A stretch of 64,000 nt of DNA. It comes from DFXE01 sp032054765. GTDB lineage: Bacteria > Bacteroidota > Bacteroidia > Bacteroidales > Tannerellaceae. Made by a program: the position numbers and the translations under genes. The stretch lies in contig DAMBSC010000012.1 of assembly GCA_032054765.1 (NCBI GenBank), positions 109,102 through 173,101 of the forward strand, in the 5' to 3' direction. Below, piece by piece: positions 49,813-56,306 of this stretch. Numbering within the stretch: the stretch's first letter is position 1; every line of letters starts with the position of its first letter. Under the pieces are notes generated by a model. The model had not been told where the DNA came from. It ran no database searches and saw only the letters and a program-made list of their open reading frames with translations.

Positions 49813-50460
49813 GTGAATAACGACATTTGGTATTTTGTTTTAGGTTTTTTAGCACAGGGGTTATTTTCTGCCAGAATGCTTATTCAGTGGATTTTATCGG
49901 AAAAGGCTAAAAAAGTTGTATCTCCGACTATCTATTGGCAGTTAAGTTTATTAGCTTCTATATTATTTTCTATATATGGGTGGCTAAGGGGAGATTTTGT
50001 AATAATTCTCGGACAACTATTCTCCTATTATATCTATATATGGAATTTGAATAGTAAAAACAACTGGAAAAAAATCCATTTAGCTATAAGAACAGTAATT
50101 CTCTTAATACCTGCTGCCGCACTTTGCTATGTGCTATATAACAATGAAGTAAGCATTGACAGGTTATTTTCAAATATATCGTTATGGTTACTTCTATTTG
50201 GTTCCGCAGGTCAGATAATTTTCACTTTCCGCTTTGTTTATCAATGGTGGCATTCAAGATTGAGAGGTGAATCTGTCCTTCCCTTAAACTTTTGGCTGTT
50301 GAGTATAATAGGTTCTCTGATAACTATTGCATACGCAATATTCAGAGAAGATCCGGTATTGCTTATTGGTCAAAGTTTTGGTTTTATCACATATTCCAGA
50401 AATGTGTGGTTGATTATAAAAAACTGTAATGAGGATGAATCTAAAAAAGAGATTAAATGA
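49813..50460 (+). CDS. LAB_N double-domain membrane protein
   Basis: A 215-residue protein starting with GTG. It holds two similar units of three helices: WYFVLGFLAQGLFSARMLIQW ... GDFVIILGQLFSYYIYIWNL, and LLLFGSAGQIIFTFRFVYQWW ... DPVLLIGQSFGFITYSRNVW. This is the lipid A biosynthesis N-terminal (LAB_N) domain twice. In other bacteria LAB_N genes sit beside glycosyltransferases that load sugars on polyprenyl phosphate; a flippase-like role for the lipid-linked sugar is a guess from this context. Starts 13 bases after the GT2 stop and overlaps the epimerase start (ATGA). Confidence 0.82.
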   Translation: MNNDIWYFVLGFLAQGLFSARMLIQWILSEKAKKVVSPTIYWQLSLLASILFSIYGWLRGDFVIILGQLFSYYIYIWNLNSKNNWKKIHLAIRTVILLIPAAALCYVLYNNEVSIDRLFSNISLWLLLFGSAGQIIFTFRFVYQWWHSRLRGESVLPLNFWLLSIIGSLITIAYAIFREDPVLLIGQSFGFITYSRNVWLIIKNCNEDESKKEIK

Positions 50461-51479
50461 AAATATTAGTTACAGGCAGTGCAGGATTTATCGGATTTCA
50501 CTTGGTAAAAGCATTGGTTGAAAATAAAGAGAATTTCGTTGTGGGAATAGATAATATAAATGACTATTACGATGTAAACCTAAAATATGGCAGGTTGTCT
50601 GAATGTGGAATAGGAAAAGAGGATATAACAGAAAATGAAGTAGTCCATAGTTCATTTTATTGCAATTATGATTTTGGAAAGATTGATCTTACGGACTTTA
50701 TACAATTAGGTGTTCTTTTTAAGAAGTATCAATTTGATTATGTTATCAATCTGGCAGCACAAGCGGGGGTTCGGTATTCTTTAGAAAATCCCCATGCTTA
50801 TATCAACTCTAACATTCTTGGCTTTGTAAATATCTTAGAGTGTTGCAGGCATAATAATATCAAGCATCTTATATATGCTTCCAGTTCTTCGGTTTATGGA
50901 TTGAACAATAAAATTCCTTTTAAGGAATCTGCCACAGTTGATAATCCTGCCAGTTTTTATGCTGCAACAAAAAAAAGTAATGAACTGATGGCTCATTCTT
51001 ATAGTCATTTGTTCAATTTGCCCTCCACAGGAATAAGACTTTTTACTGTATATGGAGCATGGGGAAGACCTGATATGGCTCCGATGATTTTCGCAAGATC
51101 TATTCGGGAGGGCAGAACAATCAAGGTTTTTAATAATGGGGATATGCTTAGAGATTTCACCTATATAGATGATGTTATAAAAAGCATCGTCTTACTCTTG
51201 GATAAAACTCCGGATAAAAATTCAGATTCCGCTTTCTATCAGATTTTTAATATCGGCAATTCAAAGCCAGTTAATTTACTCCAGTTTATAGAAGCGATTG
51301 AATATGAAATGCAAAAAGACGCTCATTTGGAAATGTACCCTTTTCAATCCGGTGATGTAAAGGAAACCTATGCTGATATAAGCAAATTGACCAGATACAT
51401 TCATTATAAGCCCAAAACAGTATTACCGGAAGGAATAAAATCATTTATTGAGTGGTTTAACTCAATGGAAAATCAATAG
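50457..51479 (+). CDS. NAD-dependent nucleotide-sugar epimerase, UDP-glucuronate 4-epimerase-like
   Basis: A 340-residue extended SDR. The cofactor loop is GSAGFIGFHL; GIDNINDYYDVNLKYGRL, YSLENPHAYINSNILGFVNI, the SSSSVYG segment with catalytic Ser, YAATKKSNELMAHSYSHLF (Tyr/Lys) and YGAWGRPDMAP are close to UDP-GlcA 4-epimerases, which interconvert UDP-glucuronate and UDP-galacturonate. Substrate assignment is therefore by likeness to that branch, not by proof. In this operon it would supply UDP-GalA for the glycosyltransferases. Confidence 0.83.
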   Translation: MKILVTGSAGFIGFHLVKALVENKENFVVGIDNINDYYDVNLKYGRLSECGIGKEDITENEVVHSSFYCNYDFGKIDLTDFIQLGVLFKKYQFDYVINLAAQAGVRYSLENPHAYINSNILGFVNILECCRHNNIKHLIYASSSSVYGLNNKIPFKESATVDNPASFYAATKKSNELMAHSYSHLFNLPSTGIRLFTVYGAWGRPDMAPMIFARSIREGRTIKVFNNGDMLRDFTYIDDVIKSIVLLLDKTPDKNSDSAFYQIFNIGNSKPVNLLQFIEAIEYEMQKDAHLEMYPFQSGDVKETYADISKLTRYIHYKPKTVLPEGIKSFIEWFNSMENQ

Positions 51480-51502
51480 GTGTTAATCCTTAATTATTAA
51501 CT

Positions 51503-53071
51503 ATGACATTAAAACGATTATTTACGATTGACCACATCTACTATATTCTTGTTTTTGCATTAATGTTCCCATTAATCCTACTCCGGGATTATACGCCTGC
51601 AAACGAACTTAGATATTTGAATATAGTTGATGATGCCTTAAAAACAGGGAATTTTTTCTCATTTTATAATCATGGTGAAATATATGCCGATAAACCGCCT
51701 TTATATTTCTGGATTATAATGCTCGGAAAAAAGATATTCGGAAGTCATCAAATATGGTTCTTGTCGCTATTCTCATTACTACCCGCTTTTGTCATTCAGT
51801 TTACGATGGACAGGTGGACACGAGCTGAACTTCCAAACGAATATCAATCCAGTGCAAAACTATTATTGTTCACAAGCGCTCTATTTATGGGTGGAGCCAT
51901 TATTCTAAGAATGGATATGTTAATGTCTATGTTTATAACATTGGCATTATATGTTTTTTATAGAATGTATTCAGGCAGAGAGAGAAAATATGATAAGTAT
52001 TTGCTTCCTCTTTGTATTTTCCTCGCAATATTCAGTAAAGGGCCAATCGGAATAATTATTCCGGTAGTCTCTATACTGACATTTCTAACTATAAAAGGGA
52101 AAATTAAGGATAGTGGAAAATATTTAGGGTTTAGAACTTGGGGAATACTCTTATTGCTTTGTTCTGTTTGGTTCAGCTTAGTGTGGGTTGAAGCGGGAAA
52201 TAGTTATTTGAACGATTTACTCTTTAATCAGACATTCAACCGTGCTGTTAGCTCATTCCATCATAAGGAGCCGTTCTATTATTATTTTCAGGTATTTTGG
52301 TATTCCTTCGCTCCTTGGTCAATTTTATTCTTTGCCCTTATCCTGTTAGGGATTAAAAATAAGCTGATAAAAACAGATATAGATAAATTGTTTTTGACTG
52401 TTGTTTTAACGTCATTTCTTGTCTTATCTATTGTAAGTGCAAAGATTGAAATTTATATGTTGCCTGTATTTCCTTTTGTGGCTTATCTGTCAGTTATTAT
52501 ATTGATGAGATTAAAGAATAAGAAATGGATTGTATATTTTATGATAGCGTTATCTCTCATAGCAATAATGGCTTTGCCGTTGTTTTTATTGAGTAAAAAT
52601 GATATTACATTTTCTTGGTTGAATGAAATTCACACTTCCATAATATGGGGATTAATTTCACTTGCTCTATTTGGATTCCTTTCTTTATATTTTCTGATTT
52701 TCCGAAAGAATATAATTCGTTCGATTAACAGCATATCAATAGGGATTTTAACCGTGATATTTATTGTATCCTTTGAAATGCCTTTTCTGAACAGCTATGT
52801 CGGTTATGAAAATATGTGTAAGAGTGGGATTGAGTTATCAGAAAATTCAAAACAATACATTGTTTATGGAATCCGCCGTCCAGAGAATATGAAAGTATAT
52901 TTAGGAGAGAGTGTTATCATAGCTGAAAAGGATGATATTATGTCCGATATTTATGGCGGTTCAATACTTTTTATTTCTGATAGAGCATTGAGAAAAGATT
53001 TTTCATTACGGGAGTATATTGAGAAAAAGCCCTCTACAAAAATAGGAGATAATCTTGTGGTAAAATTATGA
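51503..53071 (+). CDS. ArnT-like lipid A glycosyltransferase (GT83/PMT_2 family)
   Basis: A 522-residue membrane protein with about 11-12 helices. The first periplasmic loop has DYTPANELRYLNIVDDALKT and YADKPPLYFWII, the counterparts of the D/E-x-R-Y and KPPL-x-YW motifs of ArnT; the C-terminal ~90 residues form a small soluble domain. ArnT enzymes move a sugar from undecaprenyl phosphate to lipid A phosphate on the outer face of the inner membrane. Taken with the upstream genes the sugar may be galacturonic acid, as in the Rgt enzymes of rhizobia (inference). Confidence 0.85.
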   Translation: MTLKRLFTIDHIYYILVFALMFPLILLRDYTPANELRYLNIVDDALKTGNFFSFYNHGEIYADKPPLYFWIIMLGKKIFGSHQIWFLSLFSLLPAFVIQFTMDRWTRAELPNEYQSSAKLLLFTSALFMGGAIILRMDMLMSMFITLALYVFYRMYSGRERKYDKYLLPLCIFLAIFSKGPIGIIIPVVSILTFLTIKGKIKDSGKYLGFRTWGILLLLCSVWFSLVWVEAGNSYLNDLLFNQTFNRAVSSFHHKEPFYYYFQVFWYSFAPWSILFFALILLGIKNKLIKTDIDKLFLTVVLTSFLVLSIVSAKIEIYMLPVFPFVAYLSVIILMRLKNKKWIVYFMIALSLIAIMALPLFLLSKNDITFSWLNEIHTSIIWGLISLALFGFLSLYFLIFRKNIIRSINSISIGILTVIFIVSFEMPFLNSYVGYENMCKSGIELSENSKQYIVYGIRRPENMKVYLGESVIIAEKDDIMSDIYGGSILFISDRALRKDFSLREYIEKKPSTKIGDNLVVKL

Positions 53072-53116
53072 GAAGTGTCTTTCTCCGTTCAAGTTAAAAA
53101 TTATTTTATTTTTTGG

Positions 53117-53143
53117 TAGGGTATAATTACTCTTATGCGGTAT
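53117..53143 (+). promoter_or_regulatory. ECF-type promoter motif, copy 3
   Basis: GTAGGGTA at 53117 and TGCGGTA at 53137, starts 20 bases apart, 33 bases from the lipoprotein ATG. It is preceded by a run of T like copy 2 (TTTTTGG versus TTTATGG). The intervening 12 bases are not conserved among the three copies, as expected for a promoter spacer. Confidence 0.7.
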
Positions 53144-53175
53144 ATTAACATATAACATTTTAACAATAAAGGAAT

Positions 53176-53787
53176 ATGAAAAGAGTATTTTATTCATTAG
53201 CGGTTCTCGCATCGGTTATCACATTCGTTTCTTGTAGCCAGGATGATGATAGCAACTTTGGAGATATAGATCAAAGTTTGGAGCTTCGTGCATCTACACT
53301 CGGTTTTTCAAATGGCGATATCTACAAAAGCAGCGTGCTGAATCAGTGTGCTGCCGGAAATCACGAAAACTGCGATATACTTGCAGACGGAACACATCAG
53401 GTTTGTACAAATTCCCAACATTCAGGAATTAAACATGACGGTACCCATCACAATGGCACAGGCACAGGACATGGAGGAAATAACCATGATTCCAATACCT
53501 GCATGGATGTAAGCCACAATCATAACAACACACAAAACCACGATGTGAATACTTGTACTGATGCAAACCATAATCACAATAACGGACAAAACCATGATGT
53601 GAATACTTGTACAGATACAAGCCATAATCACAATGGAGAACAAAACCATGATGTGAACACTTGCACTGATGCAAGTCATAATCACAATGGGGAACAAAAT
53701 CATGATGTGAATACCTGTACTGATAAGAGCCACAATCACAATGGAAGTGCCGATGGCTCTCATAATAAGGGCAACCATCATAATTAA
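53176..53787 (+). CDS. His-rich lipoprotein with five 18-residue repeats
   Basis: 203 residues: signal MKRVFYSLAVLASVITFVSC with lipid Cys at 20; residues ~25-100 match the paralogue at 47248 (CAAGNHENCDILADGTHQVC); residues 103-192 are five units of NHDVNTCTDxSHNHNxxQ, each with one Cys, three His and several Asp/Asn; a His-rich tail ends the protein. The repeats give about 15 His and 5 Cys, and suggest an outer membrane-anchored metal-binding protein. It lies directly after the lipid A-type cassette and has its own ECF-type promoter. Confidence 0.83.
   Translation: MKRVFYSLAVLASVITFVSCSQDDDSNFGDIDQSLELRASTLGFSNGDIYKSSVLNQCAAGNHENCDILADGTHQVCTNSQHSGIKHDGTHHNGTGTGHGGNNHDSNTCMDVSHNHNNTQNHDVNTCTDANHNHNNGQNHDVNTCTDTSHNHNGEQNHDVNTCTDASHNHNGEQNHDVNTCTDKSHNHNGSADGSHNKGNHHN
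53482..53751 (+). repeat. 54-base tandem repeat, five units, in frame
   Basis: Five in-frame units of 54 bases encode the repeats NHDVNTCTD.SHNHN..Q. Units 3 to 5 are nearly identical at DNA level (AACCATGATGTGAAYACYTG...). The first is most divergent (NHDSNTCMDVSHNHNNTQ). Such repeats can change in number by recombination, which would alter metal-binding capacity without shifting the frame. Confidence 0.85.
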
Positions 53788-53799
53788 GATATTATATGC

Positions 53800-53851
53800 A
53801 AAAAGGATGTGCAGTGATTTTAAAATCAGCATCATTTGACACATCCTTTTT
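53800..53851 (+). terminator. Intrinsic terminator
   Basis: AAAAAGGATGTG (53800-53811) and CACATCCTTTTT (53840-53851) pair over 12 bases, with a second palindrome TGATTTTAAAATCA in between. It separates the His-rich lipoprotein from the Fur-family gene. Confidence 0.8.
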
Positions 53852-53879
53852 GTTATAGAATAAATAACATAAATAATCT

Positions 53880-54311
53880 TTGAAATACGTGGACGATTTT
53901 ATCATAAAATTATTAGAAGGAAAAGGCATAAAGCCCACATCTACACGGATTTTAGTATGGGATACAATGCTAAAGTTCACCGAAGCATTCAGTTTAGGGG
54001 ACTTAGAGAAAAAATTATTGAGCATTGATAAATCGACTATTTCTCGTATAATTCACCTCTTTAATGATAATGGGCTGATTCATAAATTTGACGACGGATC
54101 AGGTTCGGTTAAATATTCGGTTTGTCAGGAGGATTGCGGTTGTAGTGAAGGTGATTATCATTTACACTTTTACTGTAACTACTGTAAAAAGGCATTTTGT
54201 TTGGAAAACGTGCCTGTTCCTCAAATAGAACTACCGGGAAATATGGAATTGGAGAGCGTTAATTTCGTAATTAAAGGCTATTGCGGAAAATGTGATAAGA
54301 TTGCAACTTAG
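53880..54311 (+). CDS. Fur-family metalloregulator
   Basis: A 143-residue regulator. The DNA-binding half reads LEGKGIKPTSTRILVWDTML, then DKSTISRIIHLFNDNGLIHK. The metal-binding half has DCGCSEGDYHLHFYCNYCKK (HxHFxCxxC) and ends in GYCGKCDK, the two CxxC-type pairs of a structural zinc site. The start at 53880 is a TTG; no ATG fits. It may sense Zn2+ or another metal and control the small PHHHH gene and the efflux genes next to it. I see no obvious Fur-box-like palindrome in the gap. Confidence 0.85.
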   Translation: MKYVDDFIIKLLEGKGIKPTSTRILVWDTMLKFTEAFSLGDLEKKLLSIDKSTISRIIHLFNDNGLIHKFDDGSGSVKYSVCQEDCGCSEGDYHLHFYCNYCKKAFCLENVPVPQIELPGNMELESVNFVIKGYCGKCDKIAT

Positions 54312-54329
54312 TTGCATGACTTTTTATTT

Positions 54330-54337
54330 TATCTTTG
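54330..54337 (+). promoter_or_regulatory. -7 box for the second PHHHH gene
   Basis: TATCTTTG matches TAnnTTTG and lies 21 bases before the GTG at 54358. A TTG exists only 15 bases upstream, which is too close for the usual 19-21 spacing. It supports a start at 54358 and not at an upstream GTG (54292). Confidence 0.45.
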
Positions 54338-54357
54338 CACAGGTAAAAAAAGATTTA

Positions 54358-54795
54358 GTGAAACGAATTATTTCCATATCGTTTGTTGCATTGTCAAGTT
54401 TAGTATTACTGATACTTGCAATAGTACCACATCATCATCATGAGGGATTGGTGTGTATTGTTATGGAGATATGCGAACAGGATAATCAGGTAAACGATGA
54501 ACATACAGACCATCGTGAGTTACCTAATGACAGTGACCATGAACAATCTTGTATTGCTGAATCTAAATATACTTCACCCAAAACGACAAATGAAACTAAG
54601 TGCAAGGTTTCTTCTTGTCAAAACCATGATCTTACACATTTATTCCCGATATTCTTTTTAGCTGCGGATTTCTTAATCTACGATTCGGGAGAATCAACCT
54701 CCGACTTTGAGTACGGAGAATTTATTTCATTCTATAAATCCGCAGAAGCAAACCAATTTCACGGTTTACGCGCCCCTCCTTCCATAATTTCCTGA
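54358..54795 (+). CDS. DUF6769-like small protein with PHHHH motif (copy 2)
   Basis: About 145 residues from a GTG (VKRIISISFVALSSLVLLIL). The hydrophobic anchor is followed by IVPHHHHEGLVCIVMEICEQ, then a His/Asp-rich segment (DEHTDHRELPNDSDHEQSC) and a C-terminal FHGLRAPPSIIS. It is a paralogue of the gene at 47713; both end with FHGLRAPP. It stands between a Fur-family regulator and the CzcB-like adaptor. Probably an anchored periplasmic metal-binding protein (inference). Confidence 0.72.
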   Translation: MKRIISISFVALSSLVLLILAIVPHHHHEGLVCIVMEICEQDNQVNDEHTDHRELPNDSDHEQSCIAESKYTSPKTTNETKCKVSSCQNHDLTHLFPIFFLAADFLIYDSGESTSDFEYGEFISFYKSAEANQFHGLRAPPSIIS

Positions 54796-54960
54796 TGTTT
54801 TGACTTACAGGCTGTAAGTCATGCTGCTTTGTGCATTTGGATATGTTCAAGGCATAGGGTATTGGTATATACATATCAACCCATAAAAATCAATATTTCT
54901 CACGAGAAGCAAAGCAAATATCAGGATATGCTTTACTTCCCCCAATAATTAAAAAATAAA

Positions 54961-56286
54961 ATGAAAACGTACATAATAGGATTATTCGTTGTTATCGCAA
55001 TATTATTAACCGGATGCAATTCCGGTCAGGGAAAAAACAATCAAAAATCAAGTGATAAACATGAGCATGTTGATGGTGATGGACATGACCATTCTAATGA
55101 GAAAGAGCATGAACACTCCGAAGGTGATGGACATGACCATTCAAACGATAAAGAACATAAACATACTGACGGCGATGGGCATGACCACGCTAACGAGAAA
55201 GATCATAAGCACTCCGAGGGCGACGGACATGACCACGGAGCAGAAGCAATGGAAGACAGCCATTCGGATGAAATACTTTTCACCAAACAGCAAGCGCAAC
55301 TTGTTGGATTGAAGACAGAAACCGTTGCTCTTGGTAGTTTCTACAATTCCATTAAAACCAGTGGACAGATACAAGCCTCGCAGGGTGATGAAGCTGTTAT
55401 TGCAGCTACTTCCAACGGTATTGTATCTTTCACCAATCCGTCCATAACAGACGGTACAGCCGTACAAGCCGGACAATCCATTGTAACTATTTCAGCAAAG
55501 AAACTGTTGGAAGGCGATCCGTCCGTAAAAGCGCGGATTGAATACGAAACTGCACAGAAAGAGTTCCAACGTGCCGAATCATTGGTAAAAGACCAGATTA
55601 TTTCCGCTAAGGACTTTGAACAGGCTCGTTTGCGTTATGAAACAGCGAAAACAGTATATCAGGCACAGGCAGGCAATATGACAGCCACCGGGGTAAGCGT
55701 TACAGCTCCCATTGCCGGATATATTAAGAACAGGCTTGTTGCACAGGGGGAATACGTTTCAGTAGGTCAGCCCATTGCAACTGTATCGCAGAATAGGCGT
55801 TTGCAGCTACGAGCCGAAGTATCAGAGAACAATTTCAAGATACTTAAAAGCATCAGTAGTGCTAACTTTAAGCCTGCCTATGACAATCAGGTATATAAAC
55901 TTTCGGAACTTAACGGCCGGCTTTTATCTTTCGGTAAAGCATCCACTGACCAATCTTTCTATATTCCTGTTACATTCGAGTTTGATAACGTGGGCGATAT
56001 TATTCCCGGAGCATATACCGAAGTATATCTGCTTTCGACCTTACAGGATAATGTAATATCCGTTCCCGTTTCTGCTATTACCGAAGAACAGGGACTTAAC
56101 TTCGTGTATCTGCAAATAGGCGACGAAGAATATAAGAAACAGGAAGTAACCCTCGGACAGAATAACGGCGAAAGAGTGCAGATCCTTTCAGGTCTTCAAC
56201 GCGGAGCCAAAGTAGTTACCAAAGGAGTATATCAGGTGAAACTGGCAGCAACTTCTTCAGTAATGCCCGAAGGACATAGTCACTAA
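54961..56286 (+). CDS. czcB-like: RND efflux periplasmic adaptor (CzcB/CusB-like) with His-rich repeats
   Basis: A 441-residue lipoprotein (lipobox LLTGC, Cys 19). Residues 34-97 are four 16-residue units, HEHxxGDGHDHSNEKx, with about four His each. The rest is a normal adaptor: AAVAATSNGIVSFTNPSITD-like beta-barrel/lipoyl half motif near 140-175 (here AVIAATSNGIVSFT), a coiled coil (~180-235), TAPIAGYIKNRLVAQGEYVS, and the membrane-proximal domain (VFLQIGDEEYKKQEVTLGQN-like, ~390-430). It joins the inner membrane pump to the outer membrane channel and may capture metal through its His-rich head. First gene of the efflux operon. Confidence 0.88.
   Translation: MKTYIIGLFVVIAILLTGCNSGQGKNNQKSSDKHEHVDGDGHDHSNEKEHEHSEGDGHDHSNDKEHKHTDGDGHDHANEKDHKHSEGDGHDHGAEAMEDSHSDEILFTKQQAQLVGLKTETVALGSFYNSIKTSGQIQASQGDEAVIAATSNGIVSFTNPSITDGTAVQAGQSIVTISAKKLLEGDPSVKARIEYETAQKEFQRAESLVKDQIISAKDFEQARLRYETAKTVYQAQAGNMTATGVSVTAPIAGYIKNRLVAQGEYVSVGQPIATVSQNRRLQLRAEVSENNFKILKSISSANFKPAYDNQVYKLSELNGRLLSFGKASTDQSFYIPVTFEFDNVGDIIPGAYTEVYLLSTLQDNVISVPVSAITEEQGLNFVYLQIGDEEYKKQEVTLGQNNGERVQILSGLQRGAKVVTKGVYQVKLAATSSVMPEGHSH
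55060..55251 (+). repeat. 48-base tandem repeat, four units, in frame
   Basis: Four in-frame units of 48 bases encode HEHVDGDGHDHSNEKE-type repeats in the efflux adaptor. The GGxGATGGRCATGACCAY core is kept in all four. Like the lipoprotein repeats it may expand or contract without breaking the frame. Confidence 0.8.
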
Positions 56287-56306
56287 CCATTAAAACACGA
56301 ATCAGT

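Noticed and set aside
53422..53844. Antisense hydrophobic reading frame opposite the His-rich repeats
   Set aside because: The repeating Ile/Met/Val pattern is a direct result of the His/Asn/Asp-rich codons on the other strand.
54854..54880. ATAGGGTA in front of the CzcB-like gene as a fourth copy of the ECF-type motif
   Set aside because: The second word at the fixed spacing is TATCAAC and not TGCGGTA, so only half the motif is present.
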